This document shows positions 7,966 through 15,703 of a DNA stretch of 64,000 bases, piece by piece. The stretch covers positions 1-64,000 of the forward strand of contig NZ_JACAAX010000013.1 of the NCBI RefSeq assembly GCF_013377085.1, read 5' to 3'. Position 1 is the first letter of the stretch; every line of letters begins with the position of its first letter. The translations under genes were made by a program, and so were the position numbers. The notes beneath the pieces were generated by a model, which saw nothing but the letters and a program-made list of their open reading frames with translations, was not told the DNA's origin and did no database searches. Source of the DNA: Rhodoplanes sp. GTDB taxonomy: Bacteria > Pseudomonadota > Alphaproteobacteria > Rhizobiales > Xanthobacteraceae.

Positions 7966-10797
7966 TCAGGCCTCCCCGCGGCGGCTCGGCGCCGGCATCC
8001 CCGACACGGCAGTGCGATCGGCCCGCCGCTCGACCCGGGCGATGCGGGCGAGGGCCAGCACCACGGTGCCGACCACGGCGAGAAACACGCCGGTGTCGAA
8101 CAGCATGGCGGTGGCGAGCTCGATGTCGCCGACGAGCGGCAGATGGACATGCGCGAACGCGCTGGTGAGGAACGGCCGGCCGAGCAGCACGGCGCCGAGC
8201 CCGGTCGCTCCGGCGATCAGCACGCCGGCGCCGAGCAGCACATGGGCGTCGACGCGGCGGCGGTCGGCCGTCCAGTCGGTGCCGCTCGCCATGGTCTGCA
8301 TGATCAGGGCGATTGCCACCACCAGGCCGGCGATGAAGCCGCCGCCCGGCTGATTGTGGCCGCGCAAAAAGATGTAGGCGCCGACCGTCAGCGCCAGCGG
8401 CAGCAGCGCGCGGGTGACGACCACCAGCACGGTCGGGTGGACGTCGGCCGACTTCGGCTCCCGGCGCAGCGTGTCGAGCCGGCGCGCCGCGGCGCCCTTG
8501 AGCGCGGTGTCGAGCAGCGCCACCACGGCGAGCGCCGCGATCACCAGCACGATGATCTCCCCGAACGTGTCGAAGCCGCGGAAGTCGACCAGGATCACGT
8601 TGACCACATTGGCGCCGCCGCCCTCCGGCAGCGCGCGGGCGACGTGGAAGCCCGAGATGGTCGCCGCATCGCGCGTCATCACGGCGAAGGCGAGGCCGGC
8701 GGCGCCGAGCCCGCCGGCTGCGGCGATGACGCCGTCGCGCAGCTTTCGCGACAAGCCTGGCTCGGCCGGCGACGTCCTGGGCAGCAGGTTGAGGGCGAGC
8801 AGCAGCAGGATGGTGGCCACCACCTCGACGGCGATCTGGGTGAGGGCGAGGTCCGGGGCCGAGAACTGCAGGAAGGCGAGCGAGACGATCAGGCCGGCCA
8901 CGCTGGTCAGCACCAGGGTCAGCAGCCGTTGCCGGTGCACGACCAGCGCGGCCAGGCTGGTGCTCGCGAGCAGCACGAAGGCGACGATCGCCGGCAGCGT
9001 CACGGCCAGTTCTTCGCGCGCACCCGCCGCGTGGGTGCCCGCGAAGAAGCCGGCGGCGCCGACCACGACGATGGTTGCCGTGATGACGGCGAGATAGCGC
9101 GGCAGCGAGTCCGTGTGCAGCCCTTCGATCACGCGCCGACAGGCGGCGACCAAAATCGCGACGCCGCCGTCGAACACGGCCTTGGCCTCGATCCGGGGCG
9201 CCCGCGCCACCAGCCGCGCCAGCGACGTCCGGACCGCATACAGCACGGCGCCGCCCGCGAACGCCGCGAGGCTCATCAGCAGCGCCGGGGTGATGCCGTG
9301 CCACAGCGCCAGCGTCACGTCCGGCAGCGGCGCCGGCCCGACGGTCGCGGACGCCGCGAGTTCCACGATCGGCCCGGCGAAAAACTGCGGCATGAGCCCG
9401 ATGGCGATCACGGGCACCACCAGCACGGCGACCGGGCCCCACATGCCGGCCGGCGGATCGTGCGGGGCGTGCGGATAGTCGCTGCGGCGGGGCCCCAGAA
9501 ACACGCCGATCGCGTAGCGGGCCGAATAGGCGACCGACAGCAGCGCCCCGACGGTGGCGAGCGTTCCAAGAATCCAGGCATTGCCGGCGTAGCTGGCGTG
9601 GGCGGCGGCCTCGAGCATCATCTCCTTGGAGAGAAAGCCGTTGAGCAGCGGCACGCCGGCCATCGATGCGGCGGCGACCAGCGACAGCGTCGCCGCGATC
9701 GGCATCAGCCAGAGGAGGCCGCCGAGGCGGCGGATGTCGCGGCTGCCGGCCTCGTGGTCGACGATGCCGGCGCTCATGAACAGCGCCGCCTTGAAGGTCG
9801 CGTGATTGAGGATGTGGAAGATGCAGGCGAGCGCCGCGGCCGGCGTGCCGAAGCCGAGCAGCATGGTCATCAGGCCGAGATGGCTGACGGTGGAGTAGGC
9901 GAGAATCGCCTTGAGGTCGGTCTTGAGCAGCGCGATCCAGGCGCCGACCAGCATGGTGACGAGACCGACCGGCGTGACGATCAGGGTCCAGATCTCGGTG
10001 CCGGCCAGCACGGGCCACAGCCGTGCGAGCAGGAACACGCCGGCCTTCACCATGGTGGCGGAGTGCAGATAGGCCGAGACCGGGGTCGGCGCCGCCATGG
10101 CGTGCGGCAGCCAGAAATGGAACGGCACCTGCGCCGACTTGGTGAAGGCGCCGCCGAGCACCAGCAGCAGGATCGGCAGGTAGAGCGGCGAGGCCCGCAC
10201 CACGTCGCCGCGCCGGAGAATATCGGTGAGATCGAACGAGCCGGCGGCATGGCCGAGCAGCAGCATGCCGGCCATCAGCAACAGCCCGCCGCCGCCGGTG
10301 ACGACCAGCGCCATGCGGGCACCCTGGCGCCCCTCGGGCGCCTGGTGCCACCAGCCGATCAGCAGGAACGAGGAGAGGCTGGTCAGCTCCCAGAACACGA
10401 CGAGCAGCAGGACATTGTCGCTGACGACGATGCCCGTCATGGCGCCCTGGAACAGCAGCAGATAGGCGAAGAATTTTCCGATCGGCTCGGCGCGGTCGAG
10501 ATAGAAGCGGGCATAGACGATGATCAGCAGGCCGATGCCGAGGATCAGCGCGGCGAAGAACAGACCGAGTCCGTCGAGAAAGAAGCTGAACGAGAGACCG
10601 AGCTGCGGCACCCAGTCGGCCGTGGTCCGCACGGCTTCGCCGTCGAAGACGGCGGGCGCGTCGGCGGCGAGCAGCACCAGCGCCGCCACCGTGACGGCGG
10701 CCGTGACGGCCGTGCAGGCGTTGCGTCCGGCCCGGATGGCGAGCGGCGGCAGCAGCGCGCCGAGAAGCGGCAGCAGGGCGATGAGCGCGATCCGCAT
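7966..10797 (-). CDS. mrpA: Mrp cation/proton antiporter subunit A with fused MrpB domain
   Basis: 943-residue first gene of the operon. The N-terminal about 500 residues are NuoL-like with many helices, including the segment FTKSAQVPFHFWLPHAMAA (broken lysine helix) and SHLGLMTMLLGFG. The C-terminal third carries the MrpA tail, then an MnhB-like region (VVVTRALLPLALTVGAY ... GHNQPGGGFIAGLV). No separate mrpB gene exists here, so this is the A/B-fused (group 2, PhaAB) architecture known from rhizobia. The complex exchanges Na+ or K+ for protons and supports alkali or salt tolerance. Confidence 0.95.
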   Translation of the reverse strand: MRIALIALLPLLGALLPPLAIRAGRNACTAVTAAVTVAALVLLAADAPAVFDGEAVRTTADWVPQLGLSFSFFLDGLGLFFAALILGIGLLIIVYARFYLDRAEPIGKFFAYLLLFQGAMTGIVVSDNVLLLVVFWELTSLSSFLLIGWWHQAPEGRQGARMALVVTGGGGLLLMAGMLLLGHAAGSFDLTDILRRGDVVRASPLYLPILLLVLGGAFTKSAQVPFHFWLPHAMAAPTPVSAYLHSATMVKAGVFLLARLWPVLAGTEIWTLIVTPVGLVTMLVGAWIALLKTDLKAILAYSTVSHLGLMTMLLGFGTPAAALACIFHILNHATFKAALFMSAGIVDHEAGSRDIRRLGGLLWLMPIAATLSLVAAASMAGVPLLNGFLSKEMMLEAAAHASYAGNAWILGTLATVGALLSVAYSARYAIGVFLGPRRSDYPHAPHDPPAGMWGPVAVLVVPVIAIGLMPQFFAGPIVELAASATVGPAPLPDVTLALWHGITPALLMSLAAFAGGAVLYAVRTSLARLVARAPRIEAKAVFDGGVAILVAACRRVIEGLHTDSLPRYLAVITATIVVVGAAGFFAGTHAAGAREELAVTLPAIVAFVLLASTSLAALVVHRQRLLTLVLTSVAGLIVSLAFLQFSAPDLALTQIAVEVVATILLLLALNLLPRTSPAEPGLSRKLRDGVIAAAGGLGAAGLAFAVMTRDAATISGFHVARALPEGGGANVVNVILVDFRGFDTFGEIIVLVIAALAVVALLDTALKGAAARRLDTLRREPKSADVHPTVLVVVTRALLPLALTVGAYIFLRGHNQPGGGFIAGLVVAIALIMQTMASGTDWTADRRRVDAHVLLGAGVLIAGATGLGAVLLGRPFLTSAFAHVHLPLVGDIELATAMLFDTGVFLAVVGTVVLALARIARVERRADRTAVSGMPAPSRRGEA

Positions 10798-11078
10798 CAG
10801 CTCACCGCGCGCGGTCGCGCATCGCGGATCGCGGCGGCTGGCTGCCGGGCCGCGAGAAATCCGTGTCGCTCATGCCCGACGCATCGCAAATCCGACCAAA
10901 AGCCATGGCGTGGGTATAGGAACCAAGCAGCGGTGAATCGCTGCGACATCTTGTCCGCGCAGTGTAGCAGGTCTTTTCGATGACGCGTGCGAATGACTGC
11001 GGCTGAATGTTGCCCCACACCATTGCGATGGCGTCTGCTTGCATCTCCCTTCTGGAGGGCTTTGCGGGAACCACTCCG
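10798..11078. other. Upstream region of the mrp operon
   Basis: 281 bp with no convincing gene. It must contain the promoter of the minus-strand mrp operon. A somewhat AT-richer patch at about 10900-10990 is the best candidate area, but I cannot name clear -35/-10 boxes. Confidence 0.5.
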
Positions 11079-11201
11079 GTCGTCCCGGGGCGGCGCGCAG
11101 CGCCGAGCCCGGGACCCATAACCCCTGTCTTTCGAGAGCAATCGGCACCGGGGCTATGGATTCCGGGCTCGCGAACCGTCGGTTCGCGCCCCGGAATGAC
11201 G
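11079..11201. repeat. Dispersed palindromic repeat, family A copy 2
   Basis: Begins gtcgtcccggggcggcgcgc and ends gcgccccggaatgacg, with inner halves gagcccgggacccata and tatggattccgggctc. It has the same plan and nearly the same length as the copy at 1146-1268. It lies just upstream of the YfhO-like gene. Confidence 0.8.
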
Positions 11202-11242
11202 GGTTCTGCAGGGGCGCAAAGTTACGAGAGGTGAATCCGCGG

Positions 11243-13546
11243 ATGCGCTGGCTGTCGGACCATGAATCGATCCAGGACGTGTCCGCCCCCCGTGCGCGGC
11301 TCGGCGTCGTCGTCGCGGCGGTGGTCGCCGTGTGGGGCGTCGCGGTCGCCCGCACGATCGTGGCCGGCACCGTGGTGCCGTGGGATCCCAAGAACCAGGT
11401 TTTTGCGTTCTTCCGCTTTCTCGCCGGCGCCCTGCAGGCCGGTGCGACGCCGTTCTGGAATCCGTTCTACTACGGCGGCTTTCCCAGCATCGCGGATCCG
11501 CAGTCGCTGGTGTTCGCGCCGCTGTTCGTCGTCTTCGCGCTGATCGATCCTGCCCCGTCGCTGCGCACCTTCGATGTGCTGGTGTCGGTGCATCTGCTGG
11601 TCGGCGCCCTCGCGCTCGCGGCGCTCGGTTTTCGGGCGCGGTGGCCGGCGGCGCCTTGCGTGCTGGCCGCGGTGCTGTTCATGCTGGGCGGTGCCGCGGC
11701 CGGGCGGCTGCAGCACACCGGGATGATCGTCAGCTACGCCCTGGTGCCGAGCGTGCTGCTGCTGATCGAGGTCGCGCTCGACCGCGTGTCGTATGTCTTT
11801 GCGGTCGCGGCCGGCATCGCCGCGGCCCTGCTGGTGCTCGGCCGCAACCAGGCGGCGCTGCTTCTGTGCGTCGTCGTCGCGGCCGTGGCGATCGGCTGCC
11901 TCGCCGGCGCGCCGCGGCCGCTCGTGTATCTTCGCCGCCGGCTCGGCGTGCTCGCCGTGATGGTCGTCGTCGCGGTGGCGCTCGCCGCCGTGCCGATGCT
12001 GCTGACCCTGCAGTTCGCCGCGCTGTCGAACCGGCCGGCCGTGACGCTCGCCGATGCGCTCGCCGGCTCGCTGCATCCGGCCAATCTGGCGACTTTGTTC
12101 GCGGCCGACGTGCTCGGCACCCATGGCGCCTATTTCGGCCCGGGCGGACCGGCTACGCCCGATCTCGCCAACACGGACGACTCGTTCAACTATCTGTTCG
12201 TCGGCGCCACGCCGATGCTGCTGATCGCCTGGCTCGGCCTCGCCGGCGGCGGCCTGTGGCGCCGCGGCTGCCGGGTGTGGACCGCCGTCGCCGTGGCGGC
12301 GCTTCTTTATATGCTGGGCCGCTACACGCCGGCCTTTCCGCTCGCCTTCGCGCATCTGCCGGGCGTCGATCTGTTCCGCCGGCCGGTCGACGGCGCCTTC
12401 GTGCTGACGGCGGCGCTGGCGCCGCTCGCCGGCGCGCTTCTGGCCGCCTATGTGCGCGAGGGTATTTCGCGGGTGCATCTTGTTCCGGGCGGGATCGCAC
12501 TGGCGGCGGTCGCCGCGGCGGCGGGTGCGGCCGTGCTGTTTGCCCACGCCACCGGACATGCGGCGCATGCACTCGGTGCGCTGGCCCAGGCCGGCGGCAT
12601 CGCCGCGATTGCCGCGCTTGCTTTGGTGCTCGGCGCGCGAACAAACAAACGCGCGCTCGCCGCCGGACTCGTCACGACTCTCGCCGTCGCCGAACTGGTT
12701 GGTTGGAACGCCGCCTTCCGTCTGAACGCCGAGCCGCGTGAAAACTATGCCGTGCTGGAGGCGCCTCTGCCTGCCGACGCCGCCGTGCTGGCCGTGCTCG
12801 ACCGGGCGATCGCCGAGGCGCATGCCGCCGGCGAAAAGCCGCGCGTGGAAATCATCGGGCTCGGCGGCGCCTGGCAGAACCTCGCCATGGTGCGCGGCTT
12901 CGAGGCGACCAACGGCTACGGCCCGCTGCGCATCGGCGCCTATGATCGGCTGGTTGCCCCGGCCGAGGAGAACTGGCGCTTCGGCTTCCGCACCTTCCCG
13001 ACGTCGTTCGACGGGTTCGACTCGCCGCTCGCCAAAGAGCTCGGGCTGACCCTGCTGGTGCTCGGGGCGCCGATCGAGACCATGCCCGGGCTGCCCCGCC
13101 GACCGGCGGCCGAGGTGCTGATGGCCGGTCCGCACGCCTGGATCTACCGGCTGCCCGGGGCCCGCCCGCGGGCGGAATTGCGGGGGTCCGCGAACGACGA
13201 CGAAACGACAGGGCGCGGCGAGGGCGCGAGGGCCGGCGCGAGGGAGGGCGCGAGGGAGGGCGCGAGGATTACGGCCTGGCGGCCCGACCGGGTCGAGATC
13301 GCCACCGACGCCGATCGCGAGACCGAGCTGGTGCTGCACGACCTCGCCTATCCGGGCTGGGTCGCCGAGGTCGACGGTGTCGAAACACCGATCCGGACGG
13401 TCGATGTCCTGTTCCGCGGCATCAAGGTACCATCAGGCAGCCATCGGGTGGTGTTCCGTTTCGCCCCTCTCGCGCCCAAGAATCTGGTCGATGCGGCCCG
13501 CGGCCTGCGCGGCGGACGGGGCACGCCGGGCGACCGGCGTGACTGA
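11243..13546 (+). CDS. YfhO-like polytopic membrane protein
   Basis: 767 residues with about 12-13 hydrophobic helices over the first 490 residues and a soluble C-terminal part. The N-terminal loop FWNPFYYGGFPSIADPQ near residues 70-90 and the C-terminal sandwich-like segment LVLHDLAYPGWVAEVDGVE resemble YfhO/GT-C-type membrane proteins, which transfer sugars from polyprenyl carriers. A low-complexity linker of Gly-Ala-Arg-Glu repeats sits near residue 660. The ATG at 11243 is preferred; a GTG at 11231 is an in-frame alternative. There is no obvious operon partner. The substrate is unknown, and enzymatic activity is inferred from fold class only. Confidence 0.75.
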   Translation: MRWLSDHESIQDVSAPRARLGVVVAAVVAVWGVAVARTIVAGTVVPWDPKNQVFAFFRFLAGALQAGATPFWNPFYYGGFPSIADPQSLVFAPLFVVFALIDPAPSLRTFDVLVSVHLLVGALALAALGFRARWPAAPCVLAAVLFMLGGAAAGRLQHTGMIVSYALVPSVLLLIEVALDRVSYVFAVAAGIAAALLVLGRNQAALLLCVVVAAVAIGCLAGAPRPLVYLRRRLGVLAVMVVVAVALAAVPMLLTLQFAALSNRPAVTLADALAGSLHPANLATLFAADVLGTHGAYFGPGGPATPDLANTDDSFNYLFVGATPMLLIAWLGLAGGGLWRRGCRVWTAVAVAALLYMLGRYTPAFPLAFAHLPGVDLFRRPVDGAFVLTAALAPLAGALLAAYVREGISRVHLVPGGIALAAVAAAAGAAVLFAHATGHAAHALGALAQAGGIAAIAALALVLGARTNKRALAAGLVTTLAVAELVGWNAAFRLNAEPRENYAVLEAPLPADAAVLAVLDRAIAEAHAAGEKPRVEIIGLGGAWQNLAMVRGFEATNGYGPLRIGAYDRLVAPAEENWRFGFRTFPTSFDGFDSPLAKELGLTLLVLGAPIETMPGLPRRPAAEVLMAGPHAWIYRLPGARPRAELRGSANDDETTGRGEGARAGAREGAREGARITAWRPDRVEIATDADRETELVLHDLAYPGWVAEVDGVETPIRTVDVLFRGIKVPSGSHRVVFRFAPLAPKNLVDAARGLRGGRGTPGDRRD

Positions 13547-13847
13547 CGAATCACCTGTGGTCGACCGAATTCGGCGTGAAAATGCAAAACGGTACCTCTG
13601 TTTTGCCGGGACGGACCGATTCGGCCGGCACGTGCGTCGGCTAGCCAAAACGACTTAAGATTGCGCTTCGCGATTGCGGCAAGAATTTGAAACCTGAGGC
13701 GAATCTGTGGCGGTCCTGGGCGACGTCCCGCTGCCGCAAACGAAAAACCGGTTTCGTCCGGCCCGAAAAATCGCCGCTCCTCAGCCATTTACCGCCTGTT
13801 AACCATGTTGGCGACAGGCTCGGTTCCAGGCAGCCGAGGAGAGAGCC
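13547..13847. other. Intergenic region before the ParA-like gene
   Basis: 301 bp without a coding signal. The final part holds the ribosome site of the next gene (gaggagaga, about 13838). An AT-richer stretch (gccatttaccgcctgttaac, about 13784-13803) is a possible promoter area. I see nothing else in it. Confidence 0.5.
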
Positions 13848-14531
13848 ATGAACGTCATTACCTTTGCGTCTCGCAAGGGCGGCGCGGGCAAGAGCACCCT
13901 CACCGCGCATCTCGCGGCCACGGCCCATTTGGCCGGCCAACGCTGCCTGCTGATCGATGCCGATCCGCAAGGATCTCTCACCCTTTGGCAATCGCTGCGG
14001 CCCGACGGCAAGCCGGTGGTCAAGAGCGCCGCCCGCGGGGTCGACGGCCTGCTCGCCGTCGCCATGCTCGAAGGCTACGACTGGGTGTTCATCGACACGC
14101 CGCCGACCATGTGGGTGGTGGTGAGCGAGGCGATCCGCGCCTCGACCCTGGTGGTGATCCCGGCCCGGCCCGGCCTGTTCGACCTGCATGCCGTGCGCGA
14201 GACCGTGAAGACCGCGCAGGAGCGCAACAAGCCCTATGCCGTGGTGATCAATGCCGCCCCGGCGCGGCGCGACGACAAGGAGTCGCCGGTCGTCTCCTAT
14301 GCCCGCTCGCATCTCGACAAGCTCGGCATCCCGGTGTGGTCGGGCCAGATCACCCAGCGGGCCGGCTTCGCTTTGTCGCTCGCCGCCGGCGCCAGCGCCC
14401 CGGAGGTCGACCCGGCCTCGCAGGCCGCCGCCGAGATCGTCGGCCTGTGGTCGGCGATCTCCCGCTCGGTCGACGCCGTCAATGCCGCCCGGGCCCGCGC
14501 CGCCATGGCGGTGGCGAGCCGCGCCGCCTGA
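13848..14531 (+). CDS. Orphan ParA/MinD-family ATPase
   Basis: 227-residue deviant-Walker ATPase. Walker A KGGAGKST is at residues 10-17 with the signature first lysine; the A' motif is LLIDADPQGS (about residues 34-43) and Walker B is WVFIDTPP (about 78-85). Members of this group position DNA, chemoreceptors or other cargo. No ParB or cargo gene lies beside it, and the neighbours are a YfhO-like gene and tRNA-His, so the cargo cannot be told. GAGGAGAGA six bases upstream of the ATG supports the start. Proteins of this size alone on the chromosome are frequent in alphaproteobacteria. Confidence 0.85.
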   Translation: MNVITFASRKGGAGKSTLTAHLAATAHLAGQRCLLIDADPQGSLTLWQSLRPDGKPVVKSAARGVDGLLAVAMLEGYDWVFIDTPPTMWVVVSEAIRASTLVVIPARPGLFDLHAVRETVKTAQERNKPYAVVINAAPARRDDKESPVVSYARSHLDKLGIPVWSGQITQRAGFALSLAAGASAPEVDPASQAAAEIVGLWSAISRSVDAVNAARARAAMAVASRAA

Positions 14532-14717
14532 CCGCCGCGCCGCTTGGCGCCCGCGCCGGTTGGCGCCCGCATGGCAGACCCGCCGGCGATCCGAGGATCG
14601 GCGGCGGCCCTCGCCGCCGGCTTGCAAAACCGATCGTCTCCGCCTAGGTTCCGCGCGCTCGTCGGGTCCGCCCGGGCGGGTCCGCGCGCTTTCGGCGTCT
14701 TGCCTTCGGTGCGATGT

Positions 14718-14794
14718 GCAGCTGTAGCTCAGTTGGTTAGAGCGCCTGACTGTGGATCAGGAGGTCGGTGGTTCGAGTCCACCCAGCTGTACCA
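14718..14794 (+). tRNA. tRNA-His (anticodon GTG)
   Basis: 77-nt cloverleaf with a 7-bp acceptor stem (gcagctg with cagctgt, including G1:U72), D arm gctcagttggttagagc, anticodon stem cctga/tcagg with loop ctgtgga (anticodon GTG at 14752-14754), T arm ggtggttcgagtccacc, and an encoded CCA end. The discriminator is A73 and the base before position 1 is T, so G-1 is not templated and its usual partner C73 is absent. That combination is known for tRNA-His of many alphaproteobacteria. Confidence 0.98.
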
Positions 14795-14998
14795 ACCAAG
14801 ATCCTGACAATTCAGAACGTTTTTGAGCGAGGGGTCGTCCCTCGCGGGACCGCGCCGTCGCGGGGCGGCGGCGTGCCTCGACCGGGACCTCGATCCGGCC
14901 GGCTGGACTCCGCTCGACCTTGATGTGCGTCAACTCGCGGGCCGCGGCCCGGCCCAGGATGTCGTGGCGCGTCCGTTTCGACAGACGGGAGACAGGTG

Positions 14999-15244
14999 AT
15001 GCGCAGCATTCTCGCAATGGCGGCATTCGCCGCACTCCTGCTCGGCCTCGCCCCCACCGAGGCATTTGCCGAACAACAGTGCCCGCCGGGCAAGACGCTG
15101 TTCTGCCCTCAGCCGCGGCCCCATCGACCACCGTTCTGCTACTGCGTCGCGGCGAAAGGATATGGCGGGGCCTCGTACGGCAAGGCCGAGGTCAAGAAGT
15201 CGAACGTGCCGCAGGTGCGGCCGAACAAGCAGCCGCGGAATTGA
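14999..15244 (+). CDS. Small secreted Cys-containing protein, copy 1
   Basis: 81 residues: a Sec signal peptide (MRSILAMAAFAALLLGLAPTEAFA), then a short mature domain with CPPGKTLFC, CYC and the tail GYGGASYGKAEVKKSN ending VPQVRPNK. I do not recognise the family. The next gene encodes a clear paralogue with the same layout, so the two arose by tandem duplication. The four cysteines suggest disulfides in the periplasm or outside the cell. A GTG three bases earlier is an alternative start. Function unknown. Confidence 0.75.
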   Translation: MRSILAMAAFAALLLGLAPTEAFAEQQCPPGKTLFCPQPRPHRPPFCYCVAAKGYGGASYGKAEVKKSNVPQVRPNKQPRN

Positions 15245-15264
15245 AGCAAGCCAGGAGGCCTCCG

Positions 15265-15525
15265 GTGTTCAAGCTGCTGGCAACCTCGTTCGTTGCGATT
15301 CTTCTGCTCGGTCCGGGCTCGACGACGGCCTCGGCCGCGCCGCAGTGCCCACCCGGCACCACCTACAAATGCCTGCAGGGATCGGGTCCACCGAAGAACA
15401 TCCCGCCGCCCTGCGGCTGCGTCGCCTCCGGCGGCTCGGGATACGGCGGGGCCTCATACGGCAAGGCCGAGATCAAGAGGAAGAACGTGCCGCAGGTGCG
15501 GCCGAACAAGACGCCGCTGAACTGA
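15265..15525 (+). CDS. Small secreted Cys-containing protein, copy 2
   Basis: 86 residues starting at GTG (15265), with a perfect AGGAGG at 15253-15258. The signal peptide (VFKLLATSFVAILLLGPGSTTASA) is followed by CPPGTTYKC, CGCVAS and the tail GYGGASYGKAEIKRKN ending VPQVRPNK. Relative to copy 1 the spacing between the Cys pairs differs, and a Gly/Ser insert precedes GYGG. It follows copy 1 by 20 bp and is probably co-transcribed. Function unknown; the mature domain is conserved enough between copies to imply selection. Confidence 0.78.
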   Translation: MFKLLATSFVAILLLGPGSTTASAAPQCPPGTTYKCLQGSGPPKNIPPPCGCVASGGSGYGGASYGKAEIKRKNVPQVRPNKTPLN

Positions 15526-15562
15526 AGGTCGGTCGCGACGAGCGGACGAGCAGCGACAGGTG

Positions 15563-15690
15563 ACGTGGTCCGGCGCAGCGCGCCGGACCCGGCAATCCGG
15601 CCCCATCGTCGCAGCTCGCCGCTGGAGTCCGGGTTCGCACCACCCGGACGGCGGGACGCGCCGATCTGAGTAGTGCGCCCCGGAACGGCA
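15563..15690. repeat. Degenerate dispersed palindrome, family A copy 4
   Basis: Contains the inner arms ggtccggcgcagcgcgccgg and ctggagtccgggttcgcacc, and ends gcgccccggaacggca, related to the other family A copies though more decayed. It lies between the convergent ends of the small secreted gene and the molybdenum hydroxylase, where its hairpins could end both transcripts. Confidence 0.6.
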
Positions 15691-15703
15691 GGGGCCGCCG
15701 TCG

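Noticed and set aside
4634-10797. Missing mrpB gene as a possible defect in the antiporter operon
   Set aside because: The MrpB domain is fused to the C terminus of MrpA, the normal arrangement in rhizobial Pha systems.
7894-10983. Plus-strand open frame of 1029 codons opposite mrpA
   Set aside because: It is a GC-driven shadow of the mrpA reading frame, rich in Gln, His, Arg and Asp, with no domain and no ribosome site.
11222-13339. Minus-strand 705-codon open frame opposite the YfhO-like gene
   Set aside because: Composition (Gln/Arg/His/Asp-rich, no hydrophobic core) is that of an antisense shadow; the plus-strand frame has clear transmembrane helices.
14827-14845. Hairpin gcgaggg-gtcgt-ccctcgc after tRNA-His as terminator
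   Set aside because: The stem is short and the T-run precedes rather than follows it on the plus strand; not reported as a feature.
14757-15131. Minus-strand open frame ending in [12 protein letters not shown]
   Set aside because: This ending is the well-known translation of the reverse strand of a tRNA 3' half; the frame's end is antisense to tRNA-His. Only the possible excisionase-like words upstream were kept, as a finding.
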